A stretch of DNA of 64,000 nucleotides from Enoplolaimus lenunculus (taxonomy: Eukaryota; Nematoda; Enoplea; Enoplida; Thoracostomopsidae), in NCBI GenBank assembly GCA_030248215.1, contig JASANG010001656.1, forward strand, positions 1 to 64,000, given 5' to 3'. The notes below the pieces were generated by a model that made no database searches, was not told the DNA's origin, and saw nothing but the letters and a program-made list of their open reading frames with translations. Both the position numbers and the translations under genes were made by a program. This document shows positions 12,101 through 23,586 of the stretch, in pieces. Every line of letters begins with the position of its first letter. Position 1 is the first letter of the stretch.

Positions 12101-15100
12101 TGCTGTAAAAACTTGCACGTGTGAATATGGCTTAAGGCATCATTTTAGTGACACAAACCTTTAATTAGCAATTGCTAGGAGTATAAAACGAAATAGATTG
12201 GCTGCAAAAGGTAACTGAATTTTGGGACCGTTCGCTATTACAACCACAAACAGAAAAAAATCACACTACCGTCCATGCTACGTTGATAGGCACACAATTG
12301 TTTACAGGACTATAATAGAGTAACCGTAAACTTTAGGAAATTTTTTGCTTAGGCCTAGGCTTAGTTATTGGTTTATCATTACGTACGTTTTGGGTTAGGG
12401 TATACCGTCCATGCTACGTTGATAGGCACACAATTGTTTACGGGACTATAATAGAGTAACCGTAAACTTTAGGATATTTTTTGCTTAGGCCTAGGCTTAG
12501 TTATTGGTTTATCATTACGTACGTTTTGGGTTAGGAATATGCTTATTACTGTTACGCCCCTCAAAGTAATATTGCCCACAGTAAATGTAACATCATATCA
12601 AATATCATACACTTTTCTCTACACAATAACGCAACAGACAATATATAACGTAACGTAAAAAATAAAAAAATAACACTAAAAGAGCCAAAATTCAAATTAA
12701 AAACCCAAATTAGTCTTAACATAGTGAAAAAATCTATCAGTTCTAATTTTTTCTACTCGGTTAAAACTGAAATTATTACATTTTTCTAAAAATTTCAATA
12801 TTTACTAATGTCTATGAACGACATAAATTATACACTTAAAAATAACGTACTTTTATTTTAAGAACACAGAAAACATATGACTTACTCAATTTCTTCCAAC
12901 GCATGTTCCAAACCGCAATCGATAACAATATCAGACATTTCGGCTATGCCGTTTTCGCCAAGATTGTTTGCTGAAAAGCAAGATCGAAAATAATAAAAGG
13001 CAAAAGTTTCTATTACGCAAATTTGATGTCAAATTATTCGCTGACCAGTTACCCTGGTTGTTTTGTTTGTGCCTACACACTCATCTTGAACTTGTCATTT
13101 GGAACGGTAGCTACACACTCATTTACGTCTTCTCCGCTAGCGCCTGTTAATTTTCGCAAGCTTTAGTTGTTCATTATTGTGTTAATTTCTTTCTTAATCA
13201 CATTTCCATCGTCAAATGAAAATATTTTAACATTGCAGTAAATGTGTGTCATATATTCTTCTTCGGTGGGAACTTCAATTGACGGGCAAAGTTGAGTGGG
13301 GCGCTGCATTCCGTTTCAGCTAAAAATTTAACCATTAGTTTAAAATATAACGCCAAATTTGTCAGCGATTATGTTGAGTGTGGCAGCTGGACAGGTGCTT
13401 TAAATGGTTGGATTTATAGCAACGGCTATAAAACGTTTATGCGCGTTCGATGTATTCGTTACGGCCAGTTTGTTTCGAGATTTCACAGCAGGCTGTGGTT
13501 ACAAGCGAGTTCTTTTATAAGATCTTTCTCCATTAATCATAATTATGTCAAAATATTGCTGCAGTGACACGTTCATTAAAACAAAACCTTACCACTAATT
13601 GAAATTGTTTTCAAATTCGGTTTACCGCAAATCGCAACACGAACATGATCAAGTGCTGATTTTTGAATTTCGTTTCCATTGATACGGAGAACCTAAAAAC
13701 ATTACGTCGTAAAATTATAAACTTTTCTGAAAATTTTATAAATAAAATCCACGAGTAGGTAGACTCACACAATACAGTTACCTGCAACTTTATCTGCCGA
13801 AAAAATAAAATTAAACAACAAAGCTTAACTTAGCTGCAAAACAACAATATTACTAACAAAATAGTGACTAATTATTTTCAAACAGGAGAATAGTACAATA
13901 ACGCCACGAAAATAACAAGTAACAAAGATCCTCCATGTTCAAAGCTAAAAAAGTATCATCAACTGGCAACAGGCGCTACACACTTCTAAAAATAAGGCTA
14001 GCAAAAATAATTACCCAACAACTAGCTTAAAACTTACCTCCAGTGCTGGATGGCTGTTTCGTAACGCGTCCAAAACTTTAATTGCACCACGATTTTTCAT
14101 TAAGCAGTCGTCAAAGTTGATTTCAGTTAAATTTTGCAGGTAACGCAAACTCTATAATAAATAAAACTTGAATATACACAGTATCACACCAAAAGAAACA
14201 AATGCGAAACAATTGTTCTGATAGGCAACAGCTAAAACACAAGATTTAAAACTTCTCCTGAAAAAATTCCAAACTAACTATATCCGCACATGTTAATAGT
14301 TATGAAGGCCTGCCCACTAAGCTAAGTATGCCTAAGACGAAACGTAAGTCTAAAGTCTAAGGGCAAGCCTAAACATGCATCTAATGTTAAGCCTGAGCCT
14401 AAGCATACGTGTTCCAGCCTCCTTGAAGTCTCCCGATCTCCCTATCTGTTAGTGGGCAGGTCCATATAATTAACATCGGCATAAATGTCAGCGGCAATCG
14501 GCAGATAACAAGCACCTCGATGTATATTATTAAAGCTGGAACGCCCCGCACAGTATTTTGGGCAGCGTTCCTGTGCAGAAGTGAAGTATTACACTCCAGT
14601 ATGTTTATGAACTGTTTCAAACGCATTCGGAGCATCTATATTAGTACATATTGCTTTGAATTATAAAATGCATATACGAAGTACGTTGTATGGTATATCC
14701 TAACTTTTCCAAGATCTGCTGTCAGTTAAATTTAGGCTTGCTCAGAAACAATCCTGTTAAAGAGTTCATATACCAGCAGTCCAGTACGTTATGACAGTGA
14801 CACATTTGTGAAACTGTGTTGACTAGTAAACTTTATAGCGAAATATAAATCAACTAATGTGTCATAATCCAAGACACAGTTGATTGTACCAAGAGTGGAT
14901 GATGCACACTACAACAAGAGTATGCAACTGGGTACATTCTGCGTAGAAAAAATGTAACCGGCACGCGTTGCGTTTTTTAACTACCCCCTTTTATTTAGAG
15001 AGATGATTCAACCAATGCTTTATGTATGCAGCGTCAAACATGGTCCCCTTATAGCTTACTTTAGGGGTATTCATGTGATAGCGACCCCCCTGCAAACAAG

Positions 15101-18100
15101 GGGTTGGCAAGAAACGCAACGTCGGTGTTATATTCTGTACCATTTGGGACCCCAAGAGTTGCACATTCTTGTCATAATCCACTATTGATTGTTCTAATAA
15201 ACAAATCAAAAATCTATCATCTTTCCATGATAATACTATCAAAATTATTTACTGAACAATTAATATTTTCGCAATCTCTTACCGCTGCAATAGCACGCGC
15301 GCCACGAAACGTAAACGTATTATCGCTTAAATTTAACACCTTCATGTTCAGATTTGACTTCAACGCATTTGCGAGCACGGTTATTCCACGAAAATTGATA
15401 CCATTTTGAGGAACAGATATATTTTCCAGGGTGCCCATCGCCTAGAACAATATTAATTAACTATTAAGCCTAAACCAAGATATACTCATGTACACAACTG
15501 CATTCAGAAATTTCATTAAATACACAGCTAGCCATTTTGTAGCAATAAACGTTCGGATTCTACAAAATACATCACACTGCCACAACCAGATGATTTAACT
15601 TTTTTGGACGTCTAAGACACTTTGTAAAATTTTTCAGTTATATTATAATAAATCAGCCTGTTAGTGTGTTAACATGTTATATACGAGCGACCTCCGTTAG
15701 GCATGGCTATTGATTAAACGGTATTTTTCTTCAAAACAGTAATTTTGTCGGTGAAAATTATCTTCCCCACTCAAGATTACTCGCAGTTGAACCACCCACT
15801 CAGTCGGGACCCAGCGAATGCCCAGTTATGGGGCACACCAACGTTAGCGTTAATAATATAGAATATATTTTAAATAAGCAACCCAAGGAATAACACTTTT
15901 CAGAACAAACTTACTTGAAACACGGCAGACAACGCCGTTATACCATCGTCTTCAAGCCGATTTCGCCCAGCGATAAACGTAACAAATCCGAACTCAAGAT
16001 TACTCGCAGTTGAACCACCCACTCAGTCGGGACCCAGCGAATGCCCAGTTATGGGGCACACCAACGTTAGCGTTAATAATATAGAATATATTTTAAATAA
16101 GCAACCCAAGGAATAACACTTTTCAGAACAAACTTACTTGAAACACGGCAGACAACGCCGTTATACCATCGTCTTCAAGCCGATTTCGCCCAGCGATAAA
16201 CGTAACAAATCCGAGGCGCGTTGTAGTTTGTACATTTTTCTGTACACTTTCCATTAACGCATCACACATCATCTATTAACAAGTTTTCAACGAGTCGTTA
16301 ACAGGTATATAATATGTAATTAAAAAATTTGTGCCAATGGAATTACCAAAATTTCCATTGAAAACCTGCTATAAATGGCATTCTAATTTATTTTTTGGGC
16401 TCAGAGCCGTATGTCAAATTTTTCAATTTACAACGCAAGCAGTGTTGAAACAAATTAAACTAATGCTGTGTAGAAGCCCGCATAAATCCTGCCCAAAGTT
16501 AATAATAAAAATAATTGAGCGAAGCGAAACTCCGAGTTTTATGTTTTGTACTTGGGGGTCGAAAGGTGGATGTCCGTCTGTCCGTACGAAAAGAATCTGA
16601 GGAACGGCTGAACCGATTTTGATAAACTTTTTTTGCTTGAAAGCCAATTATCCTGGGGTGTTAACCTCGCATTGGGGTTTTAAAGTTTCAAGCCGTTTAT
16701 TAGCTACAGGCTAATTTGCATAATTAATTAAGCCTAAATTAGGACTTTCCACAATATTTCATTCATTATTACAGTTAGAAGCAATCTAATTTTAGTATTA
16801 AAGGGTTTTTGGGTGCGAGGAATCTGCGTAGACTGTTTACAAACCTCCAAAACCGATAATTGAGCAGTTAGCTAATAGATAATTTGCATATTAGCATAGT
16901 TTATAAGGCTAAATTAGGACTTTTTACAATATTTCACTAATTATTAACGTTAAAAGCAATATAATTTCAGCACTAAAGGGATTTTAGGTGCGAGGAATTT
17001 GAATAAATAGTTTACAAACATCCAAAACCGATAATTGAATAGTTAGCTAATAGCTAATTTACTTATTAGGTTAATTAACAAGACAAAACTAAAACTTTTT
17101 AAATTATTTCAATAATTATTAGGGTTTACTGAAGGTTTTTGTGTGCGAGGATTCTGAATAAATTGTTTACAAATCTCCAAAAACCGATACTTGAATAGTT
17201 AGCTAACAGCTAATTTGCATATTGGCTTAATTGACAAGACAAAATTAGGACTTTTTAAATTATTTCAATAATTATTACGGTTTACTGAAGGTTTTTTGGT
17301 GAGAGCAATCTGAATAAATTGTTTACAAACGTCTAAAACCGATAATTGAATAGTTAGCTAATAGCTAATTTGCATATTGGCTTAATTGACAAGACAAAAT
17401 TAGGACTTTTTAAATTATTCCAAAAATTATTAGGGTGGCTGAAAGGTTTTTGCGTGCGAGGAATCTGAGGAAATTGCTTACAAACCCCCAAAACCGATAA
17501 ATTAATAGTTAGCTAATACCTAATTTGCATATTACCTTAGTTGCTTACGTGTGTTCAAGCTTCGCTCAATAAATGTAGTCCCACTACGACTGGTAATAAT
17601 AATAATAATAATTATATATAATAATAATAATGTCTTTAATAATAGGTTAATGAATCTAAACCCGTATAACTTTCCGAACACACGAAATTCTTTGTCATAT
17701 TATCTCAATAAACTTCAATTATTTTCATTATATTTCCACAACATCAGTTCTCAGCCCAATTTATAAACGCAACAAACAAACTTACATTTGTTCCTGTGAC
17801 GCCCAGTCCACAATTATTCAAATTTAACGTTTTAACGGTGTAAAATGATTCGCTTAAAATGAAATCTTTGAATCCTTTTACCCCGTTTGGACCGAACGCG
17901 TTGTCGTTCATTGATAATTCGGTGATTCTAGCTCCGCTCGCAGCGACAGCGCCAAGCAAATTAATCTAAAACCAAACGTCTTTAGCCTGAATTACACTTC
18001 TGCCACCAAAAAAACATTAACACAAACGAAACATCACAAGACCTAATGCAAAAACTGTGATTTGAACGTTTTCTTGGCGTTCAACTAAACAGTTGTTGAA

Positions 18101-19549
18101 AATCTACTAACATGTGTGGCACCAAGCAAACTTGACACGAACTCCTATCTATACTAGCAAAACTCCAGTTACAATCATCATAAAAACATAGCACAAACAT
18201 AGCACAATGTTAAAAAACAACAATAAATTCGACTCAGTCACAGTTTTTAAGCTTGAAAACAAACCTTACCAACGTTGGTGGAATCTCTTCTTTCGACCTG
18301 CCTGTAAACATATCGCTCCACAGAAGCCTCTATAACAAACCAACAACGCTACAGTAAACAATAAATTACAGTAACTGGTCGCCAATAATTACCGCAAATC
18401 AATTTGGGAAGCTTTAGAACGAACCATTTTAGCACTGCGATACGTAAAACATTAAATCACTCCATTGCTTAAAAATACTGGCTAAAGACCATGTTTACAG
18501 ATTTTTGTTAAGTAGTAGATTTTGCACTGCATTTTAGAATAACGATTCTAAACGCTCTTGTACACTTCTATCACCATCACAAAGTTATGATAAGGCTTAG
18601 GCTCAGGTTTATGCTTATACAGATAAGCGTAAACCTTTGCCTAAACTTTTACCTATGTAAGCTTAAAATGTGACAATGTGCGAATTGTTTTACGGTGTAT
18701 GTCGTCACCAATCTTAATCACTACATATAAAAATCTTATCTTACCTTTAACTCTTTCCGCCGTTTTAACGCCTGTGCAATTGTAGCTGATGGTTTGAGTC
18801 CCATTGTATTTCCAGTGAATTCCAGTGCATTGATAGTATCAAACGATTCAATATCGTCTACGATTTCGTTGGCTAAAAATAAACAATTAAATTAAATTCC
18901 AAAAATTTGCACAAAACAGCCAACAAAAACTAAACATCAAGTAAAGTGTCGCAATCAATTCTGCTACGCATAATCTATCAGGGTGCAACTGGAGGTGAAA
19001 AAAGTGGAGCTGGAGCCGGATGTCAACAAAATCGGCCTAACAATAATCTGCAAAATTTTGTCGAAAAATTATTTTAATTTATGAGAAATCTAGACAATTG
19101 AAGCTTTTCAAAATTGACTGCAAGTTACAAAGAATTTCATTGAATGGCACTAATTTTGCAAAAGTATGAAAAATTTCGTAGCAGAAATTCTACCGAAGCA
19201 GAAGGTCGATTTTGGGCTAGAAATGGAGTAGGAAACAGACTTTCGGTTGTATCCTGATAACACAAATAACCTACTTCACGCACACATATATACATACATA
19301 CATATATATACATATATATAATGGAACTTGTACGGCGAACATCGCCAAGGCTTTCATCATTTGAAAAACTACCGTTAACATAAATAAACAAAACAACCAA
19401 ATACACATATCTTGCAAGATGAAATCATCACACAAAATATAAATATGGGACTCACCAACGCGGTCATCGTCTATCTTAAGTCCAGCACCCAAAAACGAAC
19501 ACGTAACCTCACCATCGGCACCAACAATTCGCTTAGCATAACGCGGCAT
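6171..19549 (-). CDS. RANGAP1: Ran GTPase-activating protein (RanGAP1 family), 14 exons placed, 3' end not found
   Basis: Activates GTP hydrolysis by Ran on the cytoplasmic side of nuclear pores and so maintains the Ran gradient for nuclear transport. Exons, 5' to 3' (all phases agree): 19456-19549, 18745-18872, 18270-18329, 17786-17965, 16138-16272, 15283-15441, 14038-14151, 13593-13692, 12886-12970, 8045-8456, 7595-7693, 7489-7560 (3' edge tentative), 6805-6913, 6171-6265. They give 614 residues from MPRYAKRIVGADGEVT. Residues 1-350 form the leucine-rich-repeat catalytic crescent. WSDMFTGR places Arg85 at Arg74 of S. pombe Rna1p, and LNNCGLG places Asn145 at its Asn131; AGRNRLEDDG, PQNGINFRGI and NDNAFGPNG are also typical of the family. 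About 352-430 is very acidic, as in animal RanGAPs. From 489 on there is a weaker match to the C-terminal SUMO-target domain (NPEVVVRVLINLASLV, then ALWAQMGVIK, compare human HMGLLKSE). The terminal part of about 60 residues was not located below 6171. Identity is certain; exons after 8045 are less so. Confidence 0.9.
7561..7594 (-). other. 34-nt intron in RanGAP
   Basis: On the minus strand the exon ends GTTGAAATGTTGGAC. It is followed by gtatgt, a branch-like tgctaat, ccttattgtcag, and then FLLAFLRGNGTDEAP. The removed piece is 34 nt, not a multiple of three, and its removal restores the frame. Both flanking exons keep phase 0. Similarity of the joined peptide to the RanGAP C-terminal domain is weak, so the intron is a reasoned inference. 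Confidence 0.5.
7795..7859 (-). repeat. tRNA-Gly-like pseudogene or SINE fragment
   Basis: Within the 351-nt RanGAP intron, on the gene's strand. GTGTCG at the 5' end pairs with CGACAC at the 3' end over 65 nt. TTAAGTGGTTAGAGCGC resembles an A box, and GGGTCGCATC is a degenerate B box. GCC lies at the anticodon position in CTGCCAA. It is too short and too divergent to call a working tRNA gene. Confidence 0.4.
8045..8456 (-). other. RANGAP1: Acidic, low-complexity exon of RanGAP
   Basis: Single exon of 137 codons. The first half is almost all Asp, Glu, Asn, Gly and Tyr (EDDEGSEDEGQDDDVNNNNN, then further DDDD runs). The second half is Ser/Ala/Pro/Thr-rich. The preceding exon joins as GA|A (Glu) and the exon ends DG before gtgagt. 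An acidic tract after the LRR domain is known in RanGAPs from yeast to human and is thought to help bind Ran. The underlying DNA is a GAY/GAN trinucleotide tract, so long open frames on the opposite strand here are artefacts. Confidence 0.85.
9404..9589. mobile_element. hAT-type MITE with TTAGGC-repeat interior (best copy)
   Basis: Ends GGCCCATGTATAGAACAGGG and its complement match over 25 bp with one difference. Flanked by the perfect 8-bp duplication ATCCATCC, which is the hAT signature. The interior is nearly all GCTTAGG/TTAGGC hexamers with spacers such as AATAGGCTCATCC. It encodes nothing. It lies in the 3.9-kb RanGAP intron between 8457 and 12885. Confidence 0.9.
11836..12131. mobile_element. 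TTAA-flanked palindromic MITE (CACGTGCAAG ends)
   Basis: GCCCCATTCACACGTGCAAG at the left and its complement (CTTGCACGTGTGAATATGGC) at the right, flanked by CTAA and TTAA. The interior is Pst-like CTGCAA/TTGCAG repeats. TTAA flanks suggest mobilisation by a piggyBac-type transposase. Lies in a RanGAP intron. Confidence 0.8.
12268..12579. mobile_element. TTAGGC MITE with 136-bp internal tandem duplication
   Basis: The first 136 bp (12268-12403, from ACCGTCCATGCTACGTTGAT) are repeated almost exactly from 12404. The right end TTACGCCCCTCAAAGTAATA belongs to the same family. Lies in a RanGAP intron. Confidence 0.75.
14290..14476. mobile_element. MITE with ATGTTAAT...GCCTGCCCACTAA ends and CCTAAG core
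   Basis: Left end ATGTTAATAGTTATGAAGG then CCTGCCCACTAAG. The right end is the complement of ATGTTAATTATATGGACCTG then CCCACTAA. The core again has CCTAAG/GCCTAA hexamers, although the ends differ from the GGCCCATG family. A 94-bp relative is at 54291-54384. Confidence 0.7.
14890..15186. mobile_element. hAT-type MITE, CAAGAGTG family
   Basis: Starts CAAGAGTGGATGATGCAC, ends GTCATAATCCACTATT. Flanks GATTGTAC and GATTGTTC (7 of 8). Long inverted repeats include TGCAACTGGGTACATTCTG. Lies in a RanGAP intron. Confidence 0.85.
15768..16213. repeat. 223-bp perfect tandem duplication covering part of a RanGAP exon
   Basis: The 223 bp ending at 15990 are repeated, apparently without a mismatch, ending at 16213. 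Each copy holds intron sequence plus the last 76 bp or so of the exon coding LGFVTFIAGRNRLEDDG and its gtaagt donor. The outer copy belongs to the complete exon 16138-16272. The inner copy (about 15915-15990) lacks the exon start and has no clear acceptor of its own, so it is probably skipped. Confidence 0.9.
16514..17570. repeat. Satellite-bearing interspersed element in a RanGAP intron
   Basis: Bounded by ATTGAGCGAAGC on the left and its complement GCTTCGCTCAAT on the right. After a unique-looking head containing GTCCGTCTGTCCGTACG come about five tandem monomers of roughly 145-175 bp. Each monomer has the landmarks AAAACCGATAATTGA, TAGTTAGCTAATAGCTAATT, TAGGACTTTT and TGCGAGGAATCTGAATAAA. 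A second, inverted copy lies at 55383-57500. Confidence 0.75.
18979..19257. mobile_element. CAGGGTGCAAC-type MITE in RanGAP intron 1
   Basis: CAGGGTGCAACTGGAGGTGA ... TTTCGGTTGTATCCTG; about 18-bp inverted ends, AT-rich interior, no coding capacity. Confidence 0.65.
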
Positions 19550-19634
19550 ATCTATTTATTTTAAAAATGTTTAAAAGAACAGAACAAAATCTTATTCCTC
19601 AATGATACAGTGCAATACGAATCTTATTATATAA

Positions 19635-19786
19635 GGCCAAAGTATAGAATAGCCGGAACAGAAGAATAAGCATATTCCTATGCGTAAAAAGAAGCCTATA
19701 CCAAGCAAGAAATAAGTCTAAATCCTACGCTTGCTCTATTGCAGCAACACGAAAAAACAATCCGTCCCAGATCCTATACATTGGCC
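19635..19786. mobile_element. hAT-type TTAGGC MITE just upstream of RanGAP
   Basis: Ends GGCCAAAGTATAGAATAGCC and the complement of GGCCAATGTATAGGATCTGG. The core has scattered hexamers. It begins only 86 bp before the RanGAP start codon, so it may overlap the promoter or 5' leader. Confidence 0.8.
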
Positions 19787-20003
19787 TTACAACAAATTTA
19801 TACCAGAATTAGCGTTTTCTTGTGAACGTGAACCCTTTACAAAATTTACAACGAATTGACTAATCTGGTTTACTTGTTGTAAAGAACAACCTAACGCCCC
19901 TATCAGACCCAGAAAATCAAACACAGAATTTGAGGAAACATTTTATTGTTAAACACCATGAATACAAGGGCATATGAATATAAACGCAAATAATAGGTTT
20001 TAG

Positions 20004-20305
20004 CAAGAGTGTATGATACAAGAGTGTGCAACTGTTGCGGTTCCATAAAGTACAAAATGTATCACCGGGCGTTGTGTTTTGGCCGACCTCTCCGCTTATT
20101 TAGAGGGGGAGTCGCGGTCTCATGCAATACCCCTTAATTAAACTATAAACGGAGAATTTTTGATGCCCAATACATACAGTGTCATGGTTCGCACAGGCTA
20201 TACCCATTCTAAATAAGAAGGTCCAGTCCAAAATGCAACGCTTGCTACGTACATTTTGTACCATGCGAAACTCCAAGAGTTGCATAGTCTTGTATCATCA
20301 ATCTT
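20004..20305. mobile_element. hAT-type MITE, CAAGAGTG family, perfect duplication
   Basis: CAAGAGTGTATGATACAAGA ... TTGTATCATCAATCTT with GGTTTTAG duplicated exactly at both sides. The inverted repeats run about 100 bp each way. Confidence 0.9.
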
Positions 20306-20727
20306 GGTTTTAGAAATTTCACATGAAATGTATATATCACGTATTACGCGCCGTAAATGTCATAGGGTAGGATTAACGAATGACAAATCTGAAATTTGAC
20401 ACGCGTTAAGCCTGCCCTAGCACTTTTTCCTAACCCGGCCTTGACGCGTGTCACAAACTGCTCCGAGACAGGCGGTAGAGTCGGGTTAACTAACACTATC
20501 CCCGACAAACCTTCACGTATACAAACACAACACATAAAATTTACGTGCAATTGAATCACTACATACATAGATGTATATGCCTGTCAATCCTTTATTTCTC
20601 GACATATCGCAGAGTTTCAAAACATGTGCAAAGTTTGAACTGATCCGCAACGCGCAAGTCCCGTTAAATTTATTAAACCATGTAGTTAATCCAAACCAAG
20701 AAGAGTCGATAATGACTCTTTTTACAA

Positions 20728-20828
20728 GAGTGTGCAACTGGGTACATTCCGTGTACAAAAGAATGTACGCAGCGTACGTTACGCTTACATTTTGCACTAT
20801 GCACAGCCCAGGTAGTTACACACCCTTA
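20728..20828. mobile_element. Fragment of CAAGAGTG-family MITE
   Basis: ACAAGAGTGTGCAACTGGGT ... GCACAGCCCAGGTAGTTACA; one inverted-repeat pair with most of the middle lost. Confidence 0.55.
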
Positions 20829-20955
20829 TTAAATATCCAGTCTTAATACAACAAAATTAAATAAAGCACCAATATTAAAACCTCCATCAGGCTGCATATT
20901 TTCCATCATGAACTGAACAAAATTTATCCTCCTTATAACAAATTTCTCAGACCAT

Positions 20956-21187
20956 GGCCCATATTCTCAAATGCATACAGTAACTATGACCAGTGAATAA
21001 TAGCTTTTCAACCTAACCAACTGCTGCAACTGCGGATCTCAAAATTTGCACAGAAGTCGAGTAAATTGAACGCAATAAATGTGCTTAATTTCAAACATCA
21101 CCGTGTCTTGGTTTGAAAGTTACAAGACTTATCACCAACTGGTAATAGGTGCTACAACATAGCTGCACACATATGAGAATATGGGCT
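20956..21187. mobile_element. MITE with GGCCCATATTCTCAAATG ends
   Basis: GGCCCATATTCTCAAATGCA ... ACATATGAGAATATGGGC. The interior block GGTTTGAAAGTTACAAGACT and ATCACCAACTGG is shared with 62827-63050. Weaker relatives near 13950-14010, 25290-25325 and 28795-29035. Confidence 0.75.
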
Positions 21188-22114
21188 CATATTCCCAACC
21201 GCGTTTAGCATCCACACCCTGCTAGTAATACGTCTTGTAACATTTGAACCAGTCAACAACATTTCACAAAATAAAAAGTTTTCCATTTCACCACCCTTTC
21301 TACAGCTACGTATATGCATGAAACATCTCAAAGTGAACCTACTTCTAAACTGGTACCAGGTACTATTACAATAAATCAAAACCGACTATATGCTCAATAC
21401 TTTGCTTGCACATAAAATATCAACTATGCAGACAAAAAACAACTAATATTCAATCATTAATATACTTCATGCGAAAAACAATGACGCTAAATCATCAAGT
21501 TTGACAGCGAAATTCACGACCTCCCCCCCCCCCGAATGTCTTACTATTTTCACGCAAATCTTAATACTAAACTCAATGATAGAATTTGACGTAAATGTTT
21601 TTCCTGTTTTGTTTTTGAACATTTATCAATCAAATTAAACAACTTAAAATACTGACCAAATACATTACCAACTAAATGCAACCACGATAGTCTGAACTGC
21701 CCCGTATGTGGTTAATAGTTGGAACGGTTAGGGGGTGCAGATGAGAAAATTTGAAAAACAAACAAAAATAGACAGACAGATTAAAGTGCACCGTTTTATT
21801 TAGAACTAAAAGTAGCGGTCCATGTCAACTATATAAGTGTCTGCGAACAAAGTCTAAATCAAAATTTATACGTAATCGTACTCGTAATAACGTTCACAGT
21901 CTTTAAGTATCCCCGTTTCCTCTGTCTTCCAGTGGCCAGGCCCCTTATAATTAACATGGACTCAATTCGTAAATATGTGCAACACACCGCAGAAACAACC
22001 GCAAGAACCATCTCAGTTACACATCATGACGATCGGTCTTAGGAATTAGCTTTTTACGCACCAAGATTTGGTTTGCATGGCTGCAAAGAGCATTTCAAAT
22101 TACATTAAAGACAT

Positions 22115-22406
22115 GGCCGATGTATAGAACAGGGCCGGATCGGTTTCCGACGCGGCTGTAATAGAGTCAGTTTAAGCTTTAGACTAACTTTGGTGCTTAG
22201 GCTTAGGCTTAGGAATAGACTCTATCCTTACGCTTAAGCTTGGCTTAGGCTTAGAAAAAGGCTCATCCTTACGCTTAGGCTTGGCTTAGGCTTAGGAATA
22301 AGCTCATTCTTACGCTTAGGCTCGGCTTATCTTTACGATCAGGCTTTAGGCTTAGCCTTAGGAATATGTTTAAACTACTGTTCCGGCCCTGTTCTATACA
22401 TGGACC
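22115..22406. mobile_element. hAT-type TTAGGC MITE, long copy
   Basis: GGCCGATGTATAGAACAGGG at the left and CCCTGTTCTATACATGGACC at the right. Flanks AAAGACAT and GAAGACTT agree at 6 of 8. The core contains three repeats of a block 'aataggctcatccttacgc' interleaved with TTAGGC hexamers, which makes it about 100 bp longer than other copies. Confidence 0.85.
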
Positions 22407-23586
22407 GAAGACTTTTTTCAACCTACAGAGACTAACCACAAACTCTGCAAAGAGTGTGCTATTTTTATTTGAATTCAAAAAAGTTTCAAACCACTTGCCG
22501 CCACACCACAACGCCAGGCGTTCGAATTAGGTAACAACGGTGTGAACTCAACGCATAAACGAACAAAATGAAATAATAATAATAATAATAAAGTATTAGA
22601 AAACGTAGAACGTGCGATATATTCTTTAAGCAAAATCAATCAATTGACTAAATGCATTCGAAAATCTGAAACCTTTGTATTCAATTTATAATCTGCTTAT
22701 CCATCACAATCAAATCAGTTTCTCTTAGTCAATAATACATTTTTTACTGAAGTAGGCCCTGGTTCACTTCCTTAGCCCACTAGGCTCACTTTGATAGACG
22801 GCAAACGCCCCCCTAATGTTTCTTTTCTTTATCATTAGTCTAAGGTAAACCGAACTAACCTAAGCCCAGAAACCGCCCTTTAACCTGAAACCTATTTAAA
22901 AACCGGAACCGGAGTGTTTTTTCAAAATTGTCTTACCTCTCATGAAAGAACCATTTTTATCCGACATATATGGTTCCTTAGCCTCGCTTGTTAGCTCGTT
23001 AATATTTCAACCGAATACCCATCCTAAAATTGTTTTGACCCTCGCTAGCAAGTTGAGCTGGCTACGACATTTGTGAGCACTGGCTGTAAGTCAAGTGGGG
23101 GTAACATAGGCAATGTTAAAATCACAGAAACAAGAAATATCAATCAGAGATAGGTGGTGATACTCATATCATAAACTGTACGTCCGAGATGTATATTTTC
23201 CTACGCCAGTAGAAAAAGTTAAACAAACGACGTATCAAACGCTCGTCACATCAATCAATTGAGTGACAACACGGAGAACCCACTGGTGGTTGCTAAAAAT
23301 GGCAAAACCATAAGTTCATATTCCGGTTTGTAATCTTGAAGCCGGAACCTATTAAACCGGAACCAGAACTTCTAGCCCACCGCTGCCTAAGCCTTAACTT
23401 ATTTTCTTACTTCACTCAATATATTTGTGCGGTTGAACGTTTTATGGAGTTCAAGTACTACTCTAGAATAGATATTTTCAATACAATTAATTACGTCACT
23501 TTCTTTGGTACGCTCTGCCTATGTCCCTAAACCTTACTGCTGCCATGATAATCTTATACAGATAGTCATCGCCGGGATGTAATACA

